From Halosimplex aquaticum (lineage in GTDB: Archaea > Halobacteriota > Halobacteria > Halobacteriales > Haloarculaceae), in assembly GCF_028747785.1 (NCBI RefSeq), contig NZ_CP118158.1:4154001-4218000 (forward strand): a DNA stretch of 64,000 bases. The letters run 5' to 3'. The notes beneath the pieces were generated by a model. That model saw only the letters and a list, made by a program, of their open reading frames with translations. It had not been told where the DNA came from and searched no databases. Position 1 is the first letter of the stretch; each line of letters opens with the position of its first letter. A program made the translations under genes and the position numbers. Below are positions 17,822-26,841 of this stretch, piece by piece.

Positions 17822-19087
17822 ATGCCGACCGATCTCTCGCCCGTCGACGACGCGCTGGCGGACGCGCTCGACGACGAGCGGACGCGCCAGCGGGAGACCC
17901 TCTCGCTCGTCGCCAGCGAGAACTACGCGAGCGAGGCCGTCCTCGCGGCCCAGGGGTCAGTGTTGACGAACAAGTACGCCGAGGGGTCGCCGGGGGAGCG
18001 CTACTACGGCGGCTGTGAACACGCGGACGCAGTCGAGCGGCTCGCCCAGGAGCGGGCCCGCGAACTGTTCGGTGCCGACCACGCCAACGTCCAGCCCCAC
18101 TCCGGCACGCAGGCCAACCTCGCCGCATACCAGGCGCTGCTCGACTCCGGCGACACGGTCCTCTCGCTGGAGCTGCGCCACGGCGGCCACCTCAGCCACG
18201 GGCAGCCCTACACGATGGTCGACGAGCACTTCGACGTGGTTCACTACGGCGTCGATCCCGAGACCGGCCGGCTCGACTACGACGCCGTCGCCGCACGCGC
18301 CACGGAGACCGAGCCCGACCTGATCGTCTCGGGCTACTCGGCGTACCCCCGAGCGGTCGACTGGGAGCGGATGCAGACCATCGCGGAGGACGTAGGCGCC
18401 TACCACGTCGCGGACATCGCGCACCTGACGGGGCTGGTCGCGGCCGGCGTCCATCCCTCGCCCGTCGGCGTCGCGGACCTCGTGACGGGGTCGACGCACA
18501 AGACGATCCGCGCGGGCCGCGGCGGGATGATCCTCTGCGGCGAGGAGCGAGCCGACGCCGTCGACACCGCCGTCATGCCGGGCTGTCAGGGCGGTCCGCT
18601 GATGCACAACGTCGCCGGGAAGGCCGCGGGGTTCGCCGAGGCGTTGACGCCTGCGTTCGATGTATACGCTCGCCAGACCGTCGAGAACGCCGCTGCTCTC
18701 GCGGATCGGTTGCAGACCCGGGGATTCGACCTCGTCTCGGGCGGGACGGACGTCCACTTCGCGCTCGTGGACCTCCGCGAGACGCACCCCGAACTCACCG
18801 GCGCAGCGGCCGAGGCCGCCCTCGAATCGGTCGGTCTCGTCGCGAACAAGCAGACGGTGCCGGGCGACCACCGCTCGGCGACCGTCGCGAGCGGCCTGCG
18901 GATCGGCACGCCCGCGATCACGACCCGCGGGTTCGACGCGGCGGCGACCGAGCGACTCGCGGACGCGCTGGTTGACGTGCTGGACGCACCGGACGACGAG
19001 GCCGTCCGGGACGACGCCCGCGAGACCGTCGCCGAACTGTGCCGGCAGTTCCCGGTCTACGACGGCGGGGCGGTGGCATCGGCATGA
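17822..19087 (+). CDS. glyA: Serine hydroxymethyltransferase
   Basis: A 421-residue PLP enzyme that moves the serine hydroxymethyl group to a tetrahydropterin, giving glycine and the methylene form of the carrier. Lys227 in TGSTHKTIRAG binds PLP. The entry motifs LVASENYAS and KYAEGSPGERYYGGCE are classic for this family, and the length is normal. A CTTTACC element 28 bases upstream fits a leaderless start. Its ATGA overlap with the following acetyltransferase gene indicates an operon. Confidence 0.97.
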   Translation: MPTDLSPVDDALADALDDERTRQRETLSLVASENYASEAVLAAQGSVLTNKYAEGSPGERYYGGCEHADAVERLAQERARELFGADHANVQPHSGTQANLAAYQALLDSGDTVLSLELRHGGHLSHGQPYTMVDEHFDVVHYGVDPETGRLDYDAVAARATETEPDLIVSGYSAYPRAVDWERMQTIAEDVGAYHVADIAHLTGLVAAGVHPSPVGVADLVTGSTHKTIRAGRGGMILCGEERADAVDTAVMPGCQGGPLMHNVAGKAAGFAEALTPAFDVYARQTVENAAALADRLQTRGFDLVSGGTDVHFALVDLRETHPELTGAAAEAALESVGLVANKQTVPGDHRSATVASGLRIGTPAITTRGFDAAATERLADALVDVLDAPDDEAVRDDARETVAELCRQFPVYDGGAVASA

Positions 19088-19611
19088 ACATGTCGACGCT
19101 GCGGATCCGGCGCTACCGACCGAGCGACGGCGAACGGGTCCGCGAACTGAATCGCGTCGCGATGGCCGAGACGCCCGAGTGGGTGCCCGACGCGCCCGAC
19201 GAGGACCTGCTGGACGTGCGCGGCCACTACCTCAACGGCGGCGGGGAGTTCTTGGTCGGTGAGACCACGCACCCGGAGTCCGACACCCGGCTCGTCGCCA
19301 CCGGCGCCTACGAGACGCTCGACGGCTGGATGGCCGAGCAGTTCGACGCGACGGCGGGGACCGCCGAGCTCTCGCGCATCCGCGTCGAACCGGACCTGCA
19401 GGGGCAGGGGTTCGCCACCCAGATCGTCGAGGAACTCGAACGGCGCGCCCGCCGCGCGGGCTACCGGGCGTTCGTCCTCAACACCGGCGTCGACAACGAG
19501 CAGGCCCGCGGGTTCTACGAGTCGCTCGGCTACGCCTGCGTCCGGGAGACAACCGTCGAGTTCGAGGGCGTGACCCTCGACCTGGCGCTGTACTGGTCGC
19601 GGCTCGACTGA
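19084..19611 (+). CDS. GNAT family N-acetyltransferase
   Basis: A 175-residue GNAT fold protein. The acetyl-CoA loop is visible in RIRVEPDLQGQGFATQIVEEL (Q-GQGFA), and the strand VLNTGVDNEQARGFYESLGY completes the fold. It should acetylate an amine of unknown identity. Translation starts inside the glyA stop codon (ATGA), so the two proteins are made together, but a shared pathway is not evident. Confidence 0.85.
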   Translation: MNMSTLRIRRYRPSDGERVRELNRVAMAETPEWVPDAPDEDLLDVRGHYLNGGGEFLVGETTHPESDTRLVATGAYETLDGWMAEQFDATAGTAELSRIRVEPDLQGQGFATQIVEELERRARRAGYRAFVLNTGVDNEQARGFYESLGYACVRETTVEFEGVTLDLALYWSRLD

Positions 19612-19657
19612 CGGTCAGTAGTTCGGTTTTAAGCCCGTCCGCGGCGGACAGTCGGTC

Positions 19658-20488
19658 ATGTACGGCATCCTCACCGCCGACGCCGATCTGGCCCGCGAGG
19701 GCCTCGGCGACCGCACGTACTACTTCGCCGAGCGGGTGTCGGGCACGCGCCGCGACCCCGTCCCCGGCGTCGTCAACTCCGTCGCCTGCTGGGGCGACAC
19801 GGAGGCGGTCCGGGAGTCGCCCGACCGGGCCGCGGTGGCCGGCGACGGGACGCCCGCCGCGCCCGACGTGGAGGGTCACCACTGGGGGACCGTCTGTCCG
19901 ACCGATCCCGACTACCGCGCCGCGCTGCTCGACCGGATCGCCGACGTGGGCGCGGTCGGGGACGTGCGCCTCACGACACCGGGGTTTCCCGGCGAGGACT
20001 TCTGCCGCTGTGACCGGTGTGAGCGGCTGTTCGGCGAGAGCGACTTCGATGAGCGGGTCGAGTGGCGCTCGACCGTGATCACCGAGTTCGTCGCAGACGC
20101 GGCCGACCGCGCGGACGGCGACGTGATCGCGACGCTGTATCCCGACCCCTACCCGGGCCACTTGCAGGAGCGGGCCGGGTTAGATCCCGCGGCGCTCGCC
20201 GAGCACGTCGACGGCTTCCTCGTCCCGCTCTGTGGCACCGGCTACGAGACGACCTACTGGGTCGAGTCGCTGGCCCGCGGGTTCGCGTCGGCAGTCGGTG
20301 ACCTGGACGCTTCGCTGTCGTTCCAGCTCTCGACCTCCGGGACCGAGGCGGAGCGACTGGCCGGGCTGGCGCGGCAGATTCGTGAGTTCGGGGATGGCGT
20401 GGTGTTCGGGATTCACCGGACCGACGCCGACCTGATCCGGGACGTGTTCGCCGAGCTAAACGGTCCGGAGTCGTCTGTCGTCGCGTGA
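19658..20488 (+). CDS. Uncharacterised haloarchaeal protein with CRCDRC motif
   Basis: A 276-residue soluble protein. It has the signature GEDFCRCDRCERLF around residue 115 and alternating strands and helices that look like a TIM barrel (GDVRLTTPGFPGED, then DVIATLYPDPYPG, then HVDGFLVPLCGTGYETTYW). A similar CxCxxC loop occurs in some putative glycoside-hydrolase-like barrels, but I cannot assign a family. A TTTTAAG element is 28 bases before the ATG. The dispersed repeat lies directly downstream. Confidence 0.7.
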   Translation: MYGILTADADLAREGLGDRTYYFAERVSGTRRDPVPGVVNSVACWGDTEAVRESPDRAAVAGDGTPAAPDVEGHHWGTVCPTDPDYRAALLDRIADVGAVGDVRLTTPGFPGEDFCRCDRCERLFGESDFDERVEWRSTVITEFVADAADRADGDVIATLYPDPYPGHLQERAGLDPAALAEHVDGFLVPLCGTGYETTYWVESLARGFASAVGDLDASLSFQLSTSGTEAERLAGLARQIREFGDGVVFGIHRTDADLIRDVFAELNGPESSVVA

Positions 20489-20571
20489 GTGTTCGAGTTG
20501 CCGCTGTTGTACGGTCCGTTGTTTCGCCTCGATCGCTAGAAGTTGATCTCGGGACAGGAGACAGCGGGTGT

Positions 20572-20881
20572 CGAAAGCCCTCGGCCCGCTCGCGGGCGCT
20601 GTGCGGGATATCCTCGGTCGCTGGCGCTCCCTCGGATAGGGCCCGCGCACCACCCGCGAGCGTGCCTCGCCCTTTCAGTCCGCCAGGAGACTCGCTTTGT
20701 CGTCGCCTGAGCCCTGGCTCGCTCCGCTCGCCAGGACGCCAGGAATCGCACCGCACAGCACCGCAGACAGCCACACGCCTCCCCAGCCGATTGCGTTGCT
20801 CGGGACTCGCTCGCGCTCGCCCTGCGCTACTCATCCCTCGCACGGCTACGTCGCGGCACGGAGGCCGCGACAGCGCGCGCC
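20572..20881 (-). repeat. Dispersed structured repeat, copy 2
   Basis: Reverse-complement relative of the block at 6656-6898, about 310 bases long. It carries all the shared blocks in the same order on the minus strand, plus an extra segment of roughly 65 bases between the GCGGTGC and CTGGCGGACTG blocks. The hairpin that opens copy 1 is kept here as arms 20850-20857 and 20864-20871 with a six-base loop. The closing base pair is C-G here and G-C in copy 1, a compensatory change. It lies between an unknown gene and panB. Confidence 0.75.
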
Positions 20882-20973
20882 GGTCGGCTTGATGGGACGT
20901 CTCGGTACTCGGAGGTCCTGTCACGCTCCGGCAACTGATAAACGGGAGGGGAGTCGAAGTGAGACCAATCGCG

Positions 20974-21804
20974 ATGTCTCGCAACACCATTCCGGACCTC
21001 TACGAGAAGTACGACGCGGGCGAGCCGCTGACGATGCTGACGGCATACGACGCGCCGATCGCTCGGCAGGTCGACCGCGGCGGCGTCGACATGATCCTCG
21101 TCGGCGACAGCGCCGGCGACAACCACCTCGGGTACGACGACACGCTGCCCGTCACGCTGGAGGAAGCGCTCTCGAACACCGCCGCTGTCGTCCGCGGGAC
21201 CGAAGAGTCGTTCGTCGTCGCCGACCTGCCCTTCCTCACCTACGGCACGTCGATGGAGGAGTCGGTGCGGAACGCGGGCCGGTTCCTGAAGGAGGCGAAC
21301 GCCGACGCGGTGAAACTGGAGACCGCGCCCTACGGCGAGACGACCATCGAGATCGTCGACCGCCTCACCGAACTCGGCATCCCGGTCCAGGGCCACGTGG
21401 GCCTGACGCCCCAGCGGAAAAACGAGATAGGCGGCGCGTACGTGCAGGGCCGCGACACCGGCACGTCGTCGCCGGGCGAGGCGCTCGTCGAGACCGCCCA
21501 GCGCCTGGAAGAGGCTGGCGCGTTCTCTATCGTGCTGGAGACGGTCAGCGAGGGCGTCGCTCGCGAGGTGACCGAGGCCGTCGACGTGCCCACGATCGGC
21601 ATCGGCTCCGGCCGGTACGTCGACGGGCAGGTCCTGGTCGTCTCCGACGTGCTCGGCCTCGGCGCCGAACCGTACAGCCTCTCGAAGCAGTACGCCGACC
21701 TCGACGCGGAGATCCGCCGGGCCGTCGAGCGGTACGTCGGCGAGGTCGAGTCCGGCGATTTCCCGACGCGAGATAACGCTTTCGACCCGGTCGACGAGGA
21801 CTGA
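20974..21804 (+). CDS. panB: 3-methyl-2-oxobutanoate hydroxymethyltransferase
   Basis: A 276-residue enzyme that transfers a one-carbon unit from methylenetetrahydrofolate to 2-oxoisovalerate, making ketopantoate for coenzyme A. The metal-binding segment VDMILVGDSAGDNHLGY and the motifs VQGHVGLTPQ and VPTIGIGSGRYVDGQVLV are those of PanB. The ATG at 20974 gives MSRNTIPDLYEKY as N-terminus; a GTG five codons earlier is less likely. A TGATAAAC element near 20938 is the probable promoter. It depends on the same one-carbon carrier that glyA charges, 3 kb upstream. Confidence 0.95.
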   Translation: MSRNTIPDLYEKYDAGEPLTMLTAYDAPIARQVDRGGVDMILVGDSAGDNHLGYDDTLPVTLEEALSNTAAVVRGTEESFVVADLPFLTYGTSMEESVRNAGRFLKEANADAVKLETAPYGETTIEIVDRLTELGIPVQGHVGLTPQRKNEIGGAYVQGRDTGTSSPGEALVETAQRLEEAGAFSIVLETVSEGVAREVTEAVDVPTIGIGSGRYVDGQVLVVSDVLGLGAEPYSLSKQYADLDAEIRRAVERYVGEVESGDFPTRDNAFDPVDED

Positions 21805-21867
21805 CGAACGGGTTCGGCCCGCGTGAGTCCCGTTCTCGGCCGCGATCCGAAACTACTATCTGTTGGT

Positions 21868-21881
21868 TTAGGCTTGCCTAA
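21868..21881. promoter_or_regulatory. DtxR-like iron-repressor palindrome
   Basis: The perfect palindrome TTAGGCTTGCCTAA ends three bases before the ATG of the binding-protein gene. It matches the core of DtxR/IdeR-type operators (TTAGG...CCTAA). Covering the transcription start of a leaderless gene would block initiation when iron is sufficient. Confidence 0.7.
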
Positions 21882-21884
21882 TCC

Positions 21885-23183
21885 ATGGGCGACAGCGACG
21901 ACAGCCGACGGCCGACGCGTCGACAGTACATCGCGGGCGGGGGTGCGCTCCTCGGGGGCGTACTGCTCGCCGGGTGCGCCAACAACGGCGGGGAAACGCC
22001 GGACGCCGGGGCGGCCGACGGCGAACCGACTGCGACCGAGCGGACCGGGGCCGACCAGACGCCGACGCTGACGGCAACCGACGGGGACACGGACACGCCG
22101 TCGCCGACCGACCAGTCGACGGCGACCGCGACGGACAGCGGTCCGTACACGGCGACGCTCTCCCCGGTGGGCGAGGTGGCGTTCGACTCGGTCCCGGAGA
22201 ACGTCTTCACGATGTACAACCAGTACGCTGACATGCTGGTCGCGCTGGGCCACGGGGACGCCGTCAACTCGATGTTCGTACCGGACATGGCCGGTCCGAC
22301 GATGAACCACTACTACGAGCGACTGGAGGGCGTCTCCTTCGAGTGGGAAGGGCTGGTGAACCCGTACGACGACTTCTCCAAGGAGTTCTTCTACGGGCTC
22401 GACAGCGACGTCCACCTCCTCGATCCCGCCTGGGCGACCACCCAGCAGAACTGGAGTCGGAGCGACGTCGAGGAGATAACCGAGAACCTCGGGCCGTTCT
22501 TCGGGAACTTCTACAGCGGGACGCACGCCGACCCACCGGAGGCCTACGCCGACAGCTACCAGTACTACACGCTCTGGGAGCTGTTCGGCCACGTCGCCGA
22601 CGTCTTCCGCGAGCGAGAGCGGTACGAGCGACTCAACGCCGTCCACAGCGACCTCCTCAGCACCATCCGGGCCGACCTCCCGCCGGAGGACGAACGGCCG
22701 ACCGCCGTGCGCGTCACGCTCGGCGACGGCCAGTTCTGGACGTACCACCTGAACCGCCCGGGCTTCTGGCTCGCCGACACCCGGCCGCTCGGCGCCGTCG
22801 ACGCCTTCGGGAGCGAACAGTGGGACGGCCTCTGGGGCTCGGTCGGCTACGAGACGATGGCCGAAGCCGACCCGGACGTGATCCTCCACCTCTGGGGCAT
22901 GACGCCGCGCTACGACATGGCGTCGGTCCGGGAGCAGCTCCAGTCGCACTCCGTCGGCCAGACCCTCTCCGCGGTCGAGAACGACCGCGTCTACGCGCAG
23001 GGCATGCGGTATCAGGGCCCGCTCATGAACCTCTTCCAGATCGAGATGACCGCGAAACAGCTCTACCCCGACGTCTTCGGCGAGTGGCCCGGGTACGAGA
23101 ACGGCGAGCACTACCCCGAGATCCCCGCCGAGGAACAGCTGTTCGACCGCGAACGCGTCGCCTCCATCGTCACCGGTAACTGA
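21885..23183 (+). CDS. ABC transporter substrate-binding lipoprotein (iron/siderophore type)
   Basis: A 432-residue exported protein. The N-terminus combines a twin-arginine motif (TRRQYI, Arg12-Arg13) with a lipobox (LLAGC, Cys31). An acidic Thr-rich linker follows, then a class III periplasmic-binding fold (FTMYNQYADMLVALGHGDAVNSMF near the N-lobe). Such proteins deliver ferric siderophores or cobalamin to an ABC permease. The DtxR-like palindrome at its promoter points to iron. No permease or ATPase gene is adjacent; the next gene faces the other way, so it must use a transporter encoded elsewhere. Confidence 0.85.
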   Translation: MGDSDDSRRPTRRQYIAGGGALLGGVLLAGCANNGGETPDAGAADGEPTATERTGADQTPTLTATDGDTDTPSPTDQSTATATDSGPYTATLSPVGEVAFDSVPENVFTMYNQYADMLVALGHGDAVNSMFVPDMAGPTMNHYYERLEGVSFEWEGLVNPYDDFSKEFFYGLDSDVHLLDPAWATTQQNWSRSDVEEITENLGPFFGNFYSGTHADPPEAYADSYQYYTLWELFGHVADVFRERERYERLNAVHSDLLSTIRADLPPEDERPTAVRVTLGDGQFWTYHLNRPGFWLADTRPLGAVDAFGSEQWDGLWGSVGYETMAEADPDVILHLWGMTPRYDMASVREQLQSHSVGQTLSAVENDRVYAQGMRYQGPLMNLFQIEMTAKQLYPDVFGEWPGYENGEHYPEIPAEEQLFDRERVASIVTGN

Positions 23184-23228
23184 CGCGACCGCCGGCACCG
23201 CGACTCATCCGACGGTTTCTTCCGTCGC

Positions 23229-24305
23229 TCAGGGGAATCGAATCCGCCGTTCGTCGGTATCAATTTCTATCCGACCTCCCATCGGGACGGGAGCGTTCGG
23301 GTTCGTGTGGCCGAAATCGAGGTCGAAGACGATCGGTACGTCGGAGTCGTACTCCCGGACCCACTGCCGGATCGCCTCCCGCTGGTCGGTCCGGTACGCT
23401 TCTCGCTCCTCGCCGCTGCGCTGATCTTCGCGGCTGCGCGTCTGGGGCCGACCGACGACCACCGCGTCGAACCGCTCCAGCAGGCCGCGCTCGCCGAAAC
23501 AGGTCAGTATCCGCCGCACCTCCTCGGCGCTCGGCAACTCCTCGGACGTTTCGAGCGCGAGGACGGCCCCGTCGAGCGCCTCCAGATCGGGAACCGCCCG
23601 GTCGGCGGCGAGCAACCACTGGAGCACGGTGAGACAGCCGCCCCACAGCCGGCCCGAAATCGTCTCGCCGGCGTGCTCGTCGGGCACGTCCCACTGCCAG
23701 CCGTCGTTGTCCTCGTATTCGGGCGTCGTGTCGGGGAAGGCGTCGCTACCCCATTCCACGACGTCGTCGGTCCACGCCTCGGCCGGTTCCAGTTCGCCGA
23801 GCGACTCCTCGAAGAGCGCCCGCCGGAGGTACCGCTCGGAGTACTCGGGGAAGTCGCCGGCCGTAGCGACGTTGTTGAGCAACTGCCCGCCGTAGTACGA
23901 GACGATCCCGTGCGTCCAGAGGTAACTGGCGAGGCAGGAGTTGTCGCTCATCCCGAAGAACCGGGTCGGATTCCGTCGCAGGACGTCGCCGTCGAGGTGT
24001 TTCAGCACCCGGATCTGGTCGTCGCCGCCGATCGTCGCGAAGACCGCGCTGATCTCGGGGTCGCGGAACGCCTCGTGGACGTCCTCGGCTCGCATCGCCG
24101 GGTTCTCGCGGAGTTCGTCGGGATCGGCCTCGGCGGTCTCGTAGACGACGGGTTCGAGGTCGAACCGGTCGCGGAGCCGTTCCAGCGCGAGGTCGAGGAC
24201 GTCCGGGAACACCGTCGCCGCACCGCTGGAGGGTGCGATCACCGCTACCTGGTCGCCCGGTTCGGCCGCTGGTGGGGTGGTGAACTCCCCGCCGGCGTCG
24301 CTCAT
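23229..24305 (-). CDS. S66 family serine peptidase (LD-carboxypeptidase/MccF-like)
   Basis: A 358-residue protein of the S66 fold. The probable nucleophile is Ser120 in FFGMSDNS (after the conserved glycine turn). A glutamate in ALETSEE and a histidine in DFGHTNPNAPVPMGG would complete the catalytic triad. Bacterial members trim peptidoglycan peptides or, as MccF, cleave microcin C7-like peptide nucleotides. Archaea have no murein, so an MccF-like detoxifying or recycling role is more likely here. The start is the conserved N-terminal ATG at 24305. Confidence 0.85.
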   Translation of the reverse strand: MSDAGGEFTTPPAAEPGDQVAVIAPSSGAATVFPDVLDLALERLRDRFDLEPVVYETAEADPDELRENPAMRAEDVHEAFRDPEISAVFATIGGDDQIRVLKHLDGDVLRRNPTRFFGMSDNSCLASYLWTHGIVSYYGGQLLNNVATAGDFPEYSERYLRRALFEESLGELEPAEAWTDDVVEWGSDAFPDTTPEYEDNDGWQWDVPDEHAGETISGRLWGGCLTVLQWLLAADRAVPDLEALDGAVLALETSEELPSAEEVRRILTCFGERGLLERFDAVVVGRPQTRSREDQRSGEEREAYRTDQREAIRQWVREYDSDVPIVFDLDFGHTNPNAPVPMGGRIEIDTDERRIRFP

Positions 24306-24365
24306 GTCCGGTCGGTCAACCGCGGATCGAATAGCGTTTGCCCCAGTGTGGGTGTCAGTGACACA

Positions 24366-24665
24366 CTACCGGCCGCGCCGGCCGCGGCGCCCGGCGAACC
24401 AGGGTCGGTGCCACCACTGCCAGATCCGCTTGGTCGCGCGAGTGACGGGGAACGGGCCGTGACCGAGCATCGTGAGCGCGAATCCGACCGCCAGCGTGCC
24501 GACGAAGACGGCGGCGCCGGCGCCGGCCGCCAGCAGGTAGGGTCGCGCGGCGTCGACCGTCGGATCCACGGCGAGAAAGAGGACGGTCAGCGCCGCGACG
24601 ACGGACGGGACCAGCGCGTCGACGAGGCTCAGGAGCGCGACGCCGACTGCGCGGGCGATACTCAT
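24366..24665 (-). CDS. Small two- or three-helix membrane protein
   Basis: A 99-residue protein with two or three hydrophobic segments (about residues 5-33 and 40-66) and a strongly basic, Trp-rich C-terminal tail (KRIWQWWHRPWF). It follows the 2Fe-2S ferredoxin gene by 9 bases and is likely in its operon. Family and role are unknown. Confidence 0.65.
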   Translation of the reverse strand: MSIARAVGVALLSLVDALVPSVVAALTVLFLAVDPTVDAARPYLLAAGAGAAVFVGTLAVGFALTMLGHGPFPVTRATKRIWQWWHRPWFAGRRGRRGR

Positions 24666-24674
24666 GTTCGACGG

Positions 24675-25016
24675 TCAGTCGTCGGCGGAGGCGGCGTCGG
24701 GGTCGGCGCCGGCGGCCGCGGCGGCGTCGTCCTCGATGCTGGGCGGGTACTTGCCGCGGTCGAGTTTCAGGTCCGACTGCGGGCGGGCCATGCAGGTCAG
24801 CGCGTAGTTCTCGGCTTCCTCGTCGGTGAGGCCGCGGGCGGCGGGCTGGGTCACCTCGCCCTCCTCGATCTTCGCCGAGCAGGCGAGACACATCCCCACG
24901 CGGCAGGAGTACTCCTGGGCGATCCCCTCCTCGATACACCGGCTGAGGATGGTCTCTTTGTCGGAGACCGTGATCGTCTCACCGGTCCCCGTGAACTCGA
25001 CGGTGTAGTCGGTCAT
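24675..25016 (-). CDS. 2Fe-2S plant-type ferredoxin
   Basis: A 113-residue electron carrier with the plant-type cluster ligands Cys38, Cys43, Cys46 and Cys75 (CRVGMCLACSAK, then LTCMARP). An acidic Ala-rich tail follows. The ATG at 25016 is preferred over a GTG at 25022 because a TTTAG element centred near 25044 gives leaderless spacing. It is divergent from a geranylgeranyl reductase gene, so it may supply the reducing power for double-bond saturation. That link is inferred from position and from the ferredoxin dependence of archaeal homologues. Confidence 0.93.
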   Translation of the reverse strand: MTDYTVEFTGTGETITVSDKETILSRCIEEGIAQEYSCRVGMCLACSAKIEEGEVTQPAARGLTDEEAENYALTCMARPQSDLKLDRGKYPPSIEDDAAAAAGADPDAASADD

Positions 25017-25162
25017 GGCCACCGGTTCGGTGGTCTCCGCCTAAACTCTTTATGCCCGCTAGCGGTGGTCGGCCGTCGAGACTGTCGAACGGGCGGAAAC
25101 TCGCCACAGGGGGCCGCGACGTTGGTAAAGAGTTTTGCCCCCTCCCGCGTGAACCTTGGACC

Positions 25163-26533
25163 ATGACTACGCGCGAGTACGACGTCGTCGTCGTCGGGGC
25201 GGGGACCGCCGGGTGTTACGCCGCGGCGACCGTCGCCCGCGAGGGCTACGACGTCGCGCTCCTCGAGCGCAAGCCCGAGGAGGAAGGGGGCCACATCGCC
25301 TGCGGCGACGCCCTCAAGGGTGCGGGCTCGTTCCCGGACGCGATCCCCCAGTCCAAGATCGATCCCGCGATGACCAACACCGACGTCGACCACGGGCGCT
25401 TCGAGATCCCCCAGGAGGACACCGTCCTGGAGATCCCCGTCCCCGGCGAACTGGCGGTCATCGACCGCTGGGAGTACGGCCGCCGGATCATCGAGGGCGC
25501 CGAGGAGGCCGGCGCCGACCTCCACTACGACACGCTGGTCCAGGACGTCACGCAGGCCGACGACGGGACCGTCACCGGCGTCCGCGCGATGCGGAAGGGC
25601 GAGCAGATCGACTACGACGCGGAGATCGTCATCGACGGCGCCGGCGCGCTGTCGATCCTGCAGGACAAGGTCGACTTCGACGGGAGCACCTTCGACACGA
25701 ACGTCAGCTACCAGCAGTTCTGTTCGGCCTACCGCGAGGTCGTCACCGTCGACGAGCCCGTCGAGTGGTCGGACGCGCTCGTGTTCAAGCCGACCGAGCG
25801 CGCCGCGGGCTACCTGTGGTACTTCCCGCGGACCGACACCGAGATCAACGCCGGCCTCGGCTTCCAGATGACCGAGGAGCCGATGAAACTCGTCGACGAC
25901 CTCAAGCGCGACCTGCGGGACCGCGAGGAGTTCGAGGGCGCCACCGTCGAGGACAAACTCGGCGCGGCGCTGCCGACGCGCCGGCCCTACGACTCGGCGG
26001 TCGCGCCGGGATTCATCGCCGCGGGCGACGCCGCCGGGCTGGTCAACCCGACGACCGGCGGCGGCATCGGCGGCGCCGCCCACTCGGGCCAGTACGCGGG
26101 CGAGCAGGCCATCGAGGCCATCGAGGCCGGCGACGTGAGCGAGGACCGCCTCTGGGAGTACAACAAGAACGTCATGGACCACTTCGGGGCGCGCTTCGCC
26201 ACGCTCGACGTCTACAACATCTTCGTGACTGCCTACGACATCGACGACCTGATGGGGATGCTGGCCGCTCTCCCCGCCCAGAACATCGCCGAAGGGCTCT
26301 ACGAGGGCGAGACCGAGATCGGGCTCTGGCTGAAACTCAAGACCGCCCTCAAGTCGTTCGGCCACTGGGGGACCATCTACGACCTCTACGAGACGAAACA
26401 GCTCGCCGAGCGCGTGCTCGACCACTACGAGGACTACCCCGACGCTCGCGCCGGGTTCGCCGACTGGCAGGCCCGACGCGACGATATCATGGACGACGTC
26501 TACGCGACGACCGGCGCCGACCCCAAGTACTGA
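25163..26533 (+). CDS. Geranylgeranyl reductase family protein
   Basis: A 456-residue FAD enzyme. The N-terminal Rossmann motif is VVVVGAGTAGCYAA; the second FAD motif is APGFIAAGDAAGLVNPTTGGGIGGA, cut by the typical PxxG loop. Family members saturate the isoprenoid chains of archaeal membrane lipids (digeranylgeranyl-glycerophospholipid reductase) or of menaquinone. The length is slightly above the usual 400 residues, with a longer helical C-terminal end. The AAAGAG and TTTTG elements near 25128-25135 form the promoter. It shares its upstream region with a ferredoxin gene. Confidence 0.88.
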   Translation: MTTREYDVVVVGAGTAGCYAAATVAREGYDVALLERKPEEEGGHIACGDALKGAGSFPDAIPQSKIDPAMTNTDVDHGRFEIPQEDTVLEIPVPGELAVIDRWEYGRRIIEGAEEAGADLHYDTLVQDVTQADDGTVTGVRAMRKGEQIDYDAEIVIDGAGALSILQDKVDFDGSTFDTNVSYQQFCSAYREVVTVDEPVEWSDALVFKPTERAAGYLWYFPRTDTEINAGLGFQMTEEPMKLVDDLKRDLRDREEFEGATVEDKLGAALPTRRPYDSAVAPGFIAAGDAAGLVNPTTGGGIGGAAHSGQYAGEQAIEAIEAGDVSEDRLWEYNKNVMDHFGARFATLDVYNIFVTAYDIDDLMGMLAALPAQNIAEGLYEGETEIGLWLKLKTALKSFGHWGTIYDLYETKQLAERVLDHYEDYPDARAGFADWQARRDDIMDDVYATTGADPKY

Positions 26534-26708
26534 CCCGCCGTCCCGCTGGTTCTCCCCGAAGCCGCCCACCTGTCTCCGTCTCGACAAACCGTTCTCCGCT
26601 CGATAGCCCTGCGTGGCCGCGGACGATCCGGCTACGAGGGCGCGACGATGTCGATCCGGTCGACTGCAACCTGTACGCTGGCGTGAATTCGTTCGAGCCT
26701 GACAAACA

Positions 26709-26715
26709 TTTATAT
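26709..26715 (+). promoter_or_regulatory. Strong TATA box upstream of pilin gene
   Basis: The bases TTTATAT lie in an unusually AT-rich stretch (26705-26731). Transcription should start near 26738, giving the pilin message a leader of about 100 bases, unlike the leaderless genes around it. Confidence 0.55.
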
Positions 26716-26841
26716 GCAAAGATCAACTAATCGAACGTACGACGCGCCGTGTGGGAGCGGCCCTGGGAACAGCCCGTCGGGGTGATCGGGCGGTATCGAG
26801 GTCGGGGGTCCCGCGGTCGTACGGGGCGCGTGGGGAAGACC

